Origin: Anaerotignum sp.
GTDB taxonomy: Bacteria > Bacillota > Clostridia > Lachnospirales > Anaerotignaceae
Direction of reading: 5' to 3'
Assembly (NCBI GenBank): GCA_020024255.1
Contig: JAHHTX010000065.1
Location: 1-11,982 of the forward strand
DNA: 11,982 bases
Positions 1-7,278 of the stretch are shown here, piece after piece. Both the position numbers and the translations under genes were made by a program. The notes beneath the pieces are model-generated. The model was not told where the DNA came from and ran no database searches. It was given only the letters and a program-made list of their open reading frames with translations. Position 1 is the first letter of the stretch. Every line of letters begins with the position of its first letter.

Positions 1-2
1 CC

Positions 3-53
3 TGTGAAAAAATCGGCGGTATGATTATTGGACATCTGAATGGCATGAGATAA
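3..53 (+). CDS. C-terminal tail of an unidentified upstream gene (partial)
   Basis: An open frame enters from the left edge and stops at TAA 51-53. It leaves 16 residues ending in IIGHLNGMR. It is the only frame open into the edge that ends cleanly just ahead of the terminator at 108-145, so it is plausibly the end of a real gene. In B. subtilis the genes left of flgM are comF genes and yvyF, but these few residues do not allow identification. Confidence 0.4.
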   Translation, partial: CEKIGGMIIGHLNGMR

Positions 54-107
54 AAGATAAAATCAGCGAAACAACAGGTCACTGATTTCTTAGACATTCT
101 TATTCAT

Positions 108-145
108 AAAAAGACATTCATAAAAATATATGAATGTCTTTTTTT
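108..145. terminator. Bidirectional rho-independent terminator
   Basis: A perfect 14-bp stem (108-121 pairing with 130-143, core GACATTCAT) encloses an 8-nt A/T loop. The plus-strand 3' side ends in a T-run through 145. The A-run at the start of the left arm gives the matching T-run on the minus strand. It sits between the end of the left-edge gene and the stop of the leftward transporter, so it can serve both. Confidence 0.85.
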
Positions 146-151
146 CTACCT

Positions 152-1489
152 TTAAAATGCCACTTTCATAAACAATGCCACGCCACACAGAATAATGGCA
201 ATGGGTACATACAGATAACGTCCAATGCTGTACCAGACAGTTGTATTATGCGGCTTCTTGCAGCCTTTATTTAATTCCTTAAACAGTTCTTCTTTTTTCA
301 TTATCCAAAACCATGAAATTGCACCCAATGTCGCACCAATGGGAATAATATAAATGGATACCAAGTCCATCCAAGGCCCCCACTGGAAAATTGCTTCCAT
401 ATTTAAGCCGAAACCAAGGCAGATAATACAAAGAATCACCAGAACAATGGTGCGGTTCAGTTTGGGAAATTTATGCAAAAGCGATTCCCCTACAGCTTCA
501 AACATATTTTGTAAAGAGCTGACACCTGCAAAAATCATGGCAAGATACAAAATAATGGAGAAAATTTGTCCAAAAGGAATATCCTGCAAAATAGTTGGCA
601 GTGTCACAAACAACAAGCCAGGGCCTGCACCTACATCTAAATCGTAGGAAAAGCAAGCGGGAATGATGACCAATGCCGCAACCAAAGCAGCGATTGTATC
701 AAAGACAGCTGTATGACGGGAAACCGAAACAACATCTTCCCCCTCGTCTAAATAGGAACCATATACAATCATGCCGCTTCCTGTAATGGACAGGGAGAAA
801 AATGCCTGCCCCATTGCCCATATCCATACCATAGGGTCTTTTAATGCTTCCCAACGGGGAATAAACATAAATAAATATCCTTCCAAAGAACCCGATAGCA
901 TGGCAACACGAACGGCTAAAATCATAAAGATGATGAAAAACACCGGCATCATGATTTTATTGGTCTTTTCAATGCTCTTTGCACCAAGAAACAAGGTAAG
1001 AAGTGTACCAATGACCACAATAATGTGGTAGGGAATGACAGAATGGGGTGTCAAGGAAAAAGAATCAAACCAAGTCCCTGCATCAACCGTCATCAAAGTC
1101 CCTGAAACCGCCTCTACCAAAGCACGCAGTACATAAGAAACAATGACTGCATAGCCAATCGCAATACACATAGAGCCTGCCAAAGGCAGCCAACCCAAAA
1201 ATCCCCCAGCCTTTCCAGCCTTTTTCCCTCTAGTCTTCCATGCATTTTCATAAGAACCGAGGGTACCTGTCCCTGCACGTCGTCCTATGGCAAATTCTGC
1301 CGGCAGTCCCACATAGCTGAATATAAAAATAAAGAACAAATATATCAGCAAAAATGCACCACCGCCGTTGCTTCCCATTTTGTTGGGAAATCCCCATACA
1401 TTTGCCATACCTACGGCAGAACCAACAGATGCCAGTATAAATCCCCAGCGGCTATGAAAGCCTGTTTTTTGTTTCTTTTCTGTTTCCAT
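152..1489 (-). CDS. Neurotransmitter:sodium symporter (NSS/SNF) family amino-acid transporter, probably for tyrosine
   Basis: A Na+-coupled amino-acid importer of the LeuT fold in the cytoplasmic membrane, 445 residues. TM1 has the NSS signature ending in NGGGAF. TM6 carries GQAFFSLSITGSGM, matching the conserved unwound substrate and Na+ segment. TM8 has AGVSSLQNMFE, at the place of the family's Na2-site serines. I count 11 membrane segments, as in the bacterial branch lacking TM12, which includes the Fusobacterium tyrosine transporter Tyt1. I chose ATG 1487-1489 because GGGAGAG (1497-1503) lies 7 nt upstream and the protein then begins METEKKQK before TM1. The frame stays open to 1630, but that stretch is T-box leader. 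The specifier of that leader reads as Tyr, which is the main basis for the substrate call. TM1 reads NVWGFP where most members have NVWRFP, so the usual outer-gate arginine is absent. The family is certain; the substrate is inferred. Confidence 0.93.
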   Translation of the reverse strand: METEKKQKTGFHSRWGFILASVGSAVGMANVWGFPNKMGSNGGGAFLLIYLFFIFIFSYVGLPAEFAIGRRAGTGTLGSYENAWKTRGKKAGKAGGFLGWLPLAGSMCIAIGYAVIVSYVLRALVEAVSGTLMTVDAGTWFDSFSLTPHSVIPYHIIVVIGTLLTLFLGAKSIEKTNKIMMPVFFIIFMILAVRVAMLSGSLEGYLFMFIPRWEALKDPMVWIWAMGQAFFSLSITGSGMIVYGSYLDEGEDVVSVSRHTAVFDTIAALVAALVIIPACFSYDLDVGAGPGLLFVTLPTILQDIPFGQIFSIILYLAMIFAGVSSLQNMFEAVGESLLHKFPKLNRTIVLVILCIICLGFGLNMEAIFQWGPWMDLVSIYIIPIGATLGAISWFWIMKKEELFKELNKGCKKPHNTTVWYSIGRYLYVPIAIILCGVALFMKVAF

Positions 1490-1560
1490 TTCTAATCTCT
1501 CCCTTTTCTTTCTTTTCTCTTCTAAGCTGACTGCCCTATGGCATACTTGCAACAAAAGCA

Positions 1561-1594
1561 AAAAAAATCCCCTGTCCCAAATTGGGACAGAGGA
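1561..1594 (-). terminator. T-box-controlled intrinsic terminator
   Basis: On the minus strand an 11-bp stem (1594-1584 with 1578-1568, core CTGTCCC/GGGACAG, one GU pair) has a 5-nt AATTT loop and is followed by seven T residues (1567-1561). It lies 70 nt before the transporter ATG and competes with the antiterminator formed around the T-box sequence at 1617-1605. Confidence 0.9.
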
Positions 1595-1825
1595 CGAGTC
1601 TGCTCGTGTTACCACCTCTGGTTCGGGCATACCTTACGATATACCCCTCATGGTGTAAACATTTACACCGACGCTGTATCGGGCGTTCCCGTCCTGCCCT
1701 ACACAAATTTTCTTCAGGCAGGCTGCTCCGAGATGTATTCAAATGGAAAAACATATATCCTTACACCAACCGGATACTCTCTGAAAAGTTTTTTCCACTC
1801 TACTTCTTCTCTTCTTCACATTAAA
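1561..1825 (-). promoter_or_regulatory. T-box riboswitch leader, Tyr (UAC) specifier
   Basis: Transcribed leftward ahead of the transporter. Stem I is visible on the minus strand: a purine-rich GAAGAAGAGAAGTAGAG 5' side, then GGAAAAA (1796-1790) pairing with TTTTTCC (1751-1745). TATCC/GGATA closes a distal loop GGTTGGTGTAA (1771-1761), the usual T-box distal-loop sequence. The specifier loop reads GAA-UAC-A, with UAC at 1737-1735, a Tyr codon in the normal GAA-codon-purine context, followed by CTCGGAGC. The T-box sequence AGGTGGTAACACG (1617-1605) follows, whose UGGU can pair with an ACCA acceptor end. A terminator comes next. Uncharged tRNA-Tyr should therefore favour antitermination. The T-box call is firm; the specifier reading is by eye but fits the context well. 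Confidence 0.92.
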
Positions 1826-1832
1826 GCGTGTG

Positions 1833-1844
1833 TGCGTTAACGCA
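1833..1844. repeat. 12-bp perfect palindrome TGCGTTAACGCA near the T-box transcript 5' end
   Basis: TGCGTTAACGCA is self-complementary and lies just downstream of the predicted start of the transporter transcript and upstream of T-box stem I. It could be a repressor operator or could form a small 5' hairpin. Nothing here distinguishes these, and no known operator was recognised. Confidence 0.4.
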
Positions 1845-1861
1845 TGTTTGTAATGAACCAC

Positions 1862-1890
1862 ACTTTAACATAGCAAAATATAAATGTCAA
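1862..1890 (-). promoter_or_regulatory. Sigma-A-type promoter of the transporter/T-box transcript
   Basis: The minus strand shows TTGACA (1890-1885), a perfect -35, then a 17-nt spacer and TAAAGT (1867-1862), 4/6 to TATAAT. Transcription would start near 1855, about 30 nt before the T-box stem I. The position and perfect -35 make it convincing, although the -10 is imperfect. Confidence 0.7.
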
Positions 1891-2274
1891 GCACATAATA
1901 TACTGTTTATAGTTCTTTTTTTCGTACAGCAAAACAGAATTTCTCTCATGAAAACCGTTCTTTTCCATGTTTGTAAAAAAGTGAAAGGGATTCTCTTTAT
2001 TTTTTTCACATTCTTCCGATGATATTAAATAGAGTGTTTTGTTTTGATATTCCGCAAAAGGCAATGGAGAGATGCAAAATGGAAGTACAGTCTTTACACG
2101 GAATTACAACAGTTTCACCTGCTTCTCCCTCTCAACAAAACCTATAAATTTTATAGATATCATTTATATCAATAAAAAAATATTCGTTTAAAGTGTTATT
2201 TTTATATCCATTTATGACGATATACTAATTAGAACAGTATTTTGATACAGCTCTTTGTATTCGAGGTGATAGTA
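1891..2274. other. Intergenic region between divergent transcripts (transporter leftward, flagellar operon rightward)
   Basis: About 380 bp, very AT-rich, with no convincing gene. From about 2140 to 2200 it is nearly pure A/T, with small dyads (CTATAAA-T-TTTATAG near 2144-2158 and GATAT/ATATC just after), as often seen upstream of promoters. A 27-codon frame from ATG 2064 has no properly spaced ribosome binding site and was not called. The right end carries the probable flgM promoter and the ribosome binding site GAGGTG at 2263-2268. Confidence 0.6.
2197..2226 (+). promoter_or_regulatory. Candidate promoter of the flagellar operon ahead of flgM
   Basis: GACGATAT (2216-2223) matches 7 of 8 positions of the sigma-28 (SigD) -10 consensus GCCGATAT. 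It overlaps TATACT (2221-2226), a good sigma-A -10. Neither has a clear -35: the 15-nt-upstream position shows TATT rather than TAAA. Start of transcription near 2230 would leave a leader of about 45 nt to the flgM ATG. A sigma-28 element fits biologically because FlgM inhibits that factor, but the sequence support is partial. Confidence 0.35.
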
Positions 2275-2583
2275 ATGAAAATTTTAAGTAATAACGCTAA
2301 TGCGACAAATTACATCAAAAGCCCGACACCTGTAAAAAAGGACATTGTTTCTTCGGAAACATCTGTGCGGAAAACAACAATCAAAAACTTTGATGAGGTT
2401 ACCATCCGCGCAAAAGGTTTTTTTGATGAACAAAAATTCTCAAAAGATTTGAGCAGAAAAATTCTAAACGAAGTCATGGCTCCTACAGATCCACAAAAAG
2501 TGGATGACATCAAAGCGCAATATCAAAGAGGAGATTATCAAATTATGATTGATGATATCGCCAAAAAAATGCTTTTATCATAA
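2275..2583 (+). CDS. flgM: FlgM, anti-sigma-28 factor
   Basis: Binds and inhibits the flagellar sigma factor (sigma-28/SigD) until it is exported through the finished hook-basal body, which releases late-gene transcription. The protein has 102 residues, close to the roughly 90-100 of the family. The N-terminal half is polar and probably disordered (SNNANATNYIKSPTPVKK). The C-terminal half has the FlgM signature: a VDDIKAQYQRGDYQI segment, then IDDIAKKML at the end, the helices that contact sigma. The start is ATG 2275 with AGGTG (2264-2268) 6 nt upstream; a TTG at 2242 is ignored. First gene of the operon; flgN follows after about 70 nt that contain a hairpin. Confidence 0.93.
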   Translation: MKILSNNANATNYIKSPTPVKKDIVSSETSVRKTTIKNFDEVTIRAKGFFDEQKFSKDLSRKILNEVMAPTDPQKVDDIKAQYQRGDYQIMIDDIAKKMLLS

Positions 2584-2606
2584 CACAGGCTGAATCAGTC
2601 TGTGTT
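2582..2606 (+). other. Intercistronic hairpin overlapping the flgM stop codon
   Basis: AACACAGGCTGA (2582-2593) can pair with TCAGTCTGTGTT (2595-2606), giving about 10 usable base pairs with one GU pair around a small loop. It overlaps the flgM stop (2581-2583). Only TTTCCTTT follows, so as a terminator it is weak. It could be an RNA stability or partial-attenuation element. Confidence 0.5.
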
Positions 2607-2653
2607 TCCTTTGGCAAAAGCGTTTCAAATATATAAAGAAAGGATTTTTGCGT

Positions 2654-3130
2654 ATGAGCTATATGGAAGATTTCCAAAAAGTTCTGACAGAAATTAACCT
2701 ATTTGTACAGGATTTAACGGCTGTGGAACAAGAAAAATTTGAAGCAGCCACAGCAAACAATATTTTAATCATTGAAGATTGTATCAAAAAAGAGCAGGCA
2801 CTCCTACTTCGTTCCAGGGGTCTTGAACAAAAACGGGAACATCTTCTGAAAGCCATGGGGGCAGAAAAGATGACTCTCCGTCAACTCATGGATTCTGTGT
2901 CTTCCATGGAAAAGTCGCAGTTGGCACCGCTTTGTCATGCGTTAGATGAAAGCCTTGCAAAATATCAGGAAGTCTACCATAATGCAAAGCTGTCTATCGA
3001 AGCCAATCTCCACCGAGTGAATACCGCACTGGAATCCATGACCGGCAAACCTTTAGATAGCACGGTTGCTTACTCCGACCACGGCAAAAAAATCACAAAC
3101 ACAAAAGGCTTTACAAGCCGCAGAGTATAA
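2654..3130 (+). CDS. flgN: FlgN family flagellar export chaperone for FlgK/FlgL
   Basis: A cytoplasmic type III export chaperone that keeps FlgK and FlgL monomeric and delivers them to the flagellar export gate. It has 158 residues, near the family's usual 140-160, and is almost entirely alpha-helical with long amphipathic stretches (about 5-125). It has few sharp motifs, so the call rests on size, helicity and its place between flgM and flgK, where B. subtilis has yvyG (flgN). The C-terminal 25 residues are polar and basic. The start is ATG 2654 because AAAGAAAGGA (2635-2644) lies 9 nt upstream; the TTG at 2648 is too close to that site. Confidence 0.88.
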   Translation: MSYMEDFQKVLTEINLFVQDLTAVEQEKFEAATANNILIIEDCIKKEQALLLRSRGLEQKREHLLKAMGAEKMTLRQLMDSVSSMEKSQLAPLCHALDESLAKYQEVYHNAKLSIEANLHRVNTALESMTGKPLDSTVAYSDHGKKITNTKGFTSRRV

Positions 3131-3165
3131 CCATTGTAAACAGATAACAAGCAGAGGTGTTTTAT

Positions 3166-6096
3166 ATGATATCTTCAACTTTCGGCGGTTTTATGACCGC
3201 AAAATCAGGTCTGACAGCCAGCCAAAAGGCACTGGACTTGACAGGGCACAACATCACAAACTTAGGGACAACAGGCTACACCAGACAGCGTTTGGATCAG
3301 GTCAGCCTTAATGTCAGCGGACGGGGACGCTACTCCTCCCCTTTCACCCCCAATATTGGGAATGGGGTAATTGTCACAGGTGTTTCTCAGCTGCGTGACC
3401 CCTTCTTGGATTTACGTTTCCGTAACGAGGTTGCCCTTGCCAGCGAACAGGAGGCAAAGCTCAGTGTTTTAAAAGATTTGGAAAAAATTCTAGATGAAGT
3501 AAACAAAAAAGGCGATACTGCCATGGGAAATGGTGGTATTGCAGCACAACTTAACGATATTCTTGGAAAACTCAGAAAATATAGTGAAGATACATCTCAA
3601 AAAAGCAATGCAACCATGATAAAATCTGCCTGCCAGATTTTAACTACGTTGTTTAACAGCTATTCTTCCCGTATTGATGAATTACAGAAAAATCTGGAAT
3701 ATGACTTGGAAAAAGTAGATATTCCCCGTGTAAATGAAATTCTGAAAGGGATTCAGGATTTGAACAGGGAAATCAAAAACAGCGAAGTCCTTGGAGAAGG
3801 CGGTTTGGAATTAAAAGACAAAAGAAATCTTCTTATTGATGAACTGTCAAACTTTATGAAAATTGATGTCAGATATGAACCTGTACAGGTCAGCGATTCC
3901 ACCTATATCGATAAACTGCACATTTCCTTGGTTGGTAAAGATGGTCAAAAATATGAAATCATCAATGATAACCAGAGAAGAGAATTTGAAGTGGAAAAAG
4001 GGAAAGACGGAAAATGGAATTTATCTCTTGGTGCTCTTTCTCCTGCCAATGCAGATTTACAAGGTGCCATTACTACAGCAAAAGCGGCATTGGAAAGTGC
4101 GCAGACTGTATATAAGGATCGTATCCAAACATTCACAAATGCCAAAACAGTTTATAAGGGTTTGTTAGATCAAATGAAAGTCCATCAAGACGCATTGACC
4201 GCAGCAACAAAAGTACGCACAGATGCGGAAAAGAAAAAGACAGATGCGGAAAAAGCATATCAGGCTGCCTTGGGACAAAATCCAAAACCACCACAGGCTC
4301 AATTAGACCAGCTGAAAAATGATTTTCAAAAAGCAATCGAGGATTTGCGGGCTGCGAATAAAGATTATGAAGATAAAAAAAGAGCAGTAAGCAACTTTGC
4401 ACCTCAGTTAGAAGGTCCAAAACGGGACTATGAAGCTGCTATCAAGAATCTGGACGACCCAGAAACTCCCCCGCAAAAGGGTGTAGATGGTAATGCTGTA
4501 ACTGGTAGTGGGCTGGCAAAGAAAAAAGTGGAAACTGCAAGAAAGAATTATGCTGATGCATTGGACGCCATCAAAATATCAGAAGCAGAAGGGAAACCAA
4601 TTGCATCTGTCAACAATCTCTTGGTAGATGGTCTTTTGAAGGGAAATCTGGAAATGCTGAACTCCGCAGGAAGTTATGACAACCCTCCCAATGTCATCTT
4701 TGGTATTGGACATTATAGAGGTATGCTAGATGACCTTGCCAACCATTTTGCAACAGAAATGAATAAAGCAAACAATCCTCCCGGTATTACTTTAGACCCT
4801 CCCGGTGAGCATGACTTATTTACAAGCTCAGACGGCGGCAGAATCACAGCCAAGAACATCTGCCTCACTAAAGGCTGGATAGACGATACCTATGGCTTGA
4901 CGATTTCCGCAAAACCGGATGCAACGCCAACCTCTAATGATAACATTATGCACTTCGTTTCTATTATGGAACAGAAAATGGAATATTTTGCAGAAACAAA
5001 TGTAATGTCTGGCATCACCTTTGACACACCGAATTCCGGTATTTCACAAAGTATTCGTGGCATGAAAAATGGGGATACCATTGAAATTGATGGAAAGACT
5101 TATACCTTTAATGAAAATGCTGATGGCTCAGCAGGAAACATTTTCAAAGACTTTAATACATTAAATCAGGCTACACAGAGAAATGGCGTAACATTGACAC
5201 AGCAGGGTACAACAGGAAATATCGCCACTGCAACAACAACAAATATAAATCTGGAAAAACGTATAAAAGTAAACGGGCAGACCGTAGCAGATTTATCCCA
5301 CATCAATCTTGGTCAATTACAACACGGAGATACCATTGAAATTGATGGAAAAACCTTTGTCTACAGAAACAGTGGGACTTTTGATACAAATGGCAAACCT
5401 ACAAATACAGATATTGGCGGGAATGGTTTCAATGACTTAGCTACATTGATTACAGCTGCCGAAAAACAAGGGATTACCATTACAGGAGATAATACGACAG
5501 GAAAACTGACCGGTGTAACAAAAAAGGGCGGCGAAGATGTCACTCCGCAATATGACCCAAAACAACCTGTCAGCGATACAAACAAACCGTTTATCAGCAA
5601 AACCCCTTCCATTAATGGTATGCAAGATGGGGATAAAATTACCATTAACAACAAAGAATTTATATTCCAAGCAGGTGCAAATGGGGATGATGGTCAACAC
5701 TTTCAATCTATGGAAGCACTGATAAATGCAGCAAAGGTACAGGGAATTGAATTGCATGGTACAAAGATAAACGGTGATAAAGGCGGAGAAATCCTCTCTG
5801 CAACCATTCAAAACCCTGATGTCACATTTAAAGGTACTTTTGAAGAAGGCTACAATAACATTCAAACCACATTAGGGATCAATGTACAGGGAGCTCAACA
5901 GCAAAGAGACAGTTACTATCAGCTTGCAAACAGTGTTGCAGAGGAAAGAGAAGCGGTAACAGGCGTAAGCTTAGATGAAGAAGCCATGAATATCATGCGG
6001 TATCAGCAGTCTTATGGTGCTGCCGCCCGTCTTTTGACTGCACTGGATGAAAATTTGGATACATTGATTAACCGTACCGGTGTAGTTGGCAGATAA
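3166..6096 (+). CDS. flgK: FlgK, hook-filament junction protein 1 (HAP1), greatly enlarged
   Basis: Forms the first ring of the hook-filament junction, exported by the flagellar type III system. It has 976 residues, against about 500-550 in B. subtilis and E. coli. The N-terminal D0/D1 part is typical (residues 1-90, with LDLTGHNITNLGTTGYTRQ). So is the last ~70 residues (SVAEEREAVTGVSLDEEAMNI, then RYQQSYGAAARLLTALDENL), which pairs with it in the export-rod core. The middle is expanded. Residues about 296-475 are a charged Ala/Lys/Glu-rich coiled coil with exact heptad repetition at DNA level. Residues about 629-881 hold three copies of a beta-rich unit. The canonical segment before vNxxH is still seen near 480-540 (GMLDDLANHFATEMNKAN). 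I chose ATG 3166 (AGAGGTG 6 nt upstream) over GTG 3157. No protease motif such as HExxH was seen. The insertions are probably exposed outside the junction. Confidence 0.95.
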   Translation: MISSTFGGFMTAKSGLTASQKALDLTGHNITNLGTTGYTRQRLDQVSLNVSGRGRYSSPFTPNIGNGVIVTGVSQLRDPFLDLRFRNEVALASEQEAKLSVLKDLEKILDEVNKKGDTAMGNGGIAAQLNDILGKLRKYSEDTSQKSNATMIKSACQILTTLFNSYSSRIDELQKNLEYDLEKVDIPRVNEILKGIQDLNREIKNSEVLGEGGLELKDKRNLLIDELSNFMKIDVRYEPVQVSDSTYIDKLHISLVGKDGQKYEIINDNQRREFEVEKGKDGKWNLSLGALSPANADLQGAITTAKAALESAQTVYKDRIQTFTNAKTVYKGLLDQMKVHQDALTAATKVRTDAEKKKTDAEKAYQAALGQNPKPPQAQLDQLKNDFQKAIEDLRAANKDYEDKKRAVSNFAPQLEGPKRDYEAAIKNLDDPETPPQKGVDGNAVTGSGLAKKKVETARKNYADALDAIKISEAEGKPIASVNNLLVDGLLKGNLEMLNSAGSYDNPPNVIFGIGHYRGMLDDLANHFATEMNKANNPPGITLDPPGEHDLFTSSDGGRITAKNICLTKGWIDDTYGLTISAKPDATPTSNDNIMHFVSIMEQKMEYFAETNVMSGITFDTPNSGISQSIRGMKNGDTIEIDGKTYTFNENADGSAGNIFKDFNTLNQATQRNGVTLTQQGTTGNIATATTTNINLEKRIKVNGQTVADLSHINLGQLQHGDTIEIDGKTFVYRNSGTFDTNGKPTNTDIGGNGFNDLATLITAAEKQGITITGDNTTGKLTGVTKKGGEDVTPQYDPKQPVSDTNKPFISKTPSINGMQDGDKITINNKEFIFQAGANGDDGQHFQSMEALINAAKVQGIELHGTKINGDKGGEILSATIQNPDVTFKGTFEEGYNNIQTTLGINVQGAQQQRDSYYQLANSVAEEREAVTGVSLDEEAMNIMRYQQSYGAAARLLTALDENLDTLINRTGVVGR
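4219..4254 (+). repeat. 21-bp (heptad) direct repeat inside the flgK coiled-coil region
   Basis: ACAGATGCGGAAAAG at 4219-4233 recurs at 4240-4254 with a period of exactly 21 bp. It encodes TDAEKKK followed by TDAEKAY. A seven-codon period at DNA level shows the coiled coil lengthened by a heptad duplication. Confidence 0.75.
5050..5811 (+). repeat. Three tandem beta-rich protein repeats in FlgK
   Basis: Units of about 70-85 residues begin near FlgK residues 629, 713 and 815. Each has the pattern G-(M/Q)-x-x-G-D-x-I-x-I-(D/N)-x-K-x-(F/Y)-x-F, a linker with G/D/N, then an (F)-x-x-L-x-x-(A/L)-x-x-x-x-G-(V/I) helix. A 23-bp stretch is identical between copies 1 and 2 (5074-5096 and 5329-5351); copy 3 is diverged. 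The style resembles domains inserted in the surface region of flagellins, but I did not identify a named family with certainty. Confidence 0.8.
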
Positions 6097-6170
6097 AGGA
6101 TTATATGATGTCATATCAAACATAATCATTGATGTGATAAACATATTGTATGGATCAAGGAGGAATACAT

Positions 6171-7208
6171 ATGCGTCTTACTACAAAATCTATTATGCAG
6201 AACTACAATAGAGGTCTGCAAAACGCTTTGTTTCGCTGGAATAGCGCACAGAACAAACTTTTGACACAACGGAATTTCAATACAGTTGCAGAAGATCCTT
6301 CTGGTGCAAACCGTTCTTTTCAGCTGCGTTCTCAGATGAAAAGAAATTCTGACCAGATTGATACAGCAAAGAATGTACAAAATGTTTTGGATCAAGTATC
6401 CAGTACAACATTACAAATAAACAAAATTATGACAGAAGATGTCAACATGAATATTTTGGAATCCATGAACGGAACTGTAAGTGCAGAGGACAAAAAAACA
6501 TATGCCACAACACTCCGTGGGTTCCAGAAGTCCATTATTCTTGCTGCAAACTCCAACTTTGGTGGACGTTACATTATGGGTGGTGAAAATACAAAAGACG
6601 TTCCTTTTGAATTATCTGAAGATGGTAAAACATTGACTTATCGTGGTTTAGATGTCAATACAGGACTGCCTTTGGACCCTCCCCCTGCTCCCGGTGCAGC
6701 ACCTGATATTGCTGCTTTAGATAAGCTTGCAAATGAAACACTTTATGTTGACCTTGGCTTTGGTTTGACAGAAGAAAATGGACAGTTGGTAGAAACCAGT
6801 GCCTTCAATTTTGCAACACCCGGTATCGGCTATTTGGGCTATGGCGTAGATAATAACGGTGATCCCAACAACGTGGTTGCACTTCTTGGAAAAATGGCAG
6901 ATACATTGGAACAGGAGCCTTTTGATGAAGCTGCATTCGGTCGTATGTTGGATAAGTATAAAGACGTAGGTATCGAAAACTCTGTAAACTATGAAGCGAA
7001 TTTGGGAACAAAAGCAAAATTTATTGAAACAACAGTAAACAGACTGGAGTCCAACAACGACACCTTAAATGAGCGTATTGTTTCCATTGAAAATGTAAAT
7101 ATGCCGGAAGCAATTTCCACTTATTTGTGGCAGGGATATGCCTATAATGCAGCTTTAAAAGTTGGAACAGACATTGTTTCTCAATCTTTGATTGATTTTA
7201 TGAGATAA
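6171..7208 (+). CDS. flgL: FlgL, hook-filament junction protein 3 (HAP3)
   Basis: Second junction protein, sitting between FlgK and the flagellin filament and exported with FlgN's help. It has 345 residues, slightly over the usual ~300. The N-terminus is flagellin-like (MRLTTKSIMQNYNRGLQ, then LLTQRNFNTVAEDPSGANRS), the family's D0/D1 helix region. The C-terminus ends in a typical helix (YNAALKVGTDIVSQSLIDFM). A Pro/Ala-rich linker near residues 167-180 (LDPPPAPGAAP) and a Gly-rich loop about 225-235 account for the extra length. The start is ATG 6171, with AAGGAGGA (6157-6164) 6 nt upstream; the earlier in-frame ATG 6150 precedes that site. It lies 74 nt after flgK. Confidence 0.94.
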   Translation: MRLTTKSIMQNYNRGLQNALFRWNSAQNKLLTQRNFNTVAEDPSGANRSFQLRSQMKRNSDQIDTAKNVQNVLDQVSSTTLQINKIMTEDVNMNILESMNGTVSAEDKKTYATTLRGFQKSIILAANSNFGGRYIMGGENTKDVPFELSEDGKTLTYRGLDVNTGLPLDPPPAPGAAPDIAALDKLANETLYVDLGFGLTEENGQLVETSAFNFATPGIGYLGYGVDNNGDPNNVVALLGKMADTLEQEPFDEAAFGRMLDKYKDVGIENSVNYEANLGTKAKFIETTVNRLESNNDTLNERIVSIENVNMPEAISTYLWQGYAYNAALKVGTDIVSQSLIDFMR

Positions 7209-7278
7209 ATTTAGGGAAGTAGATTAAATAAATCCGAATTGTGTAATATTATAATGAAGAACTATGGGGGGTAGTATT

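Noticed and set aside
2064..2147. 27-codon frame starting at ATG 2064 between the transporter promoter and flgM
   Set aside because: No properly spaced ribosome binding site, no recognisable content, and in an AT-rich regulatory region; too short to support.
3166..6096. A protease or enzyme domain within the enlarged FlgK, as in some metallopeptidase flagellins
   Set aside because: No HExxH or other catalytic motif is visible; the insertions are coiled coil and beta repeats.
6097..6140. Short palindrome ATATGA-TG-TCATAT between flgK and flgL as a terminator
   Set aside because: Six AT-rich pairs with a 2-nt loop and no T-run; unlikely to terminate or fold stably.
7250..7255. Perfect TATAAT between flgL and the DUF6470 gene, a possible internal promoter
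   Set aside because: The -35 position reads AATAAA with no resemblance to TTGACA, and such hexamers are common in AT-rich sequence; not enough alone.
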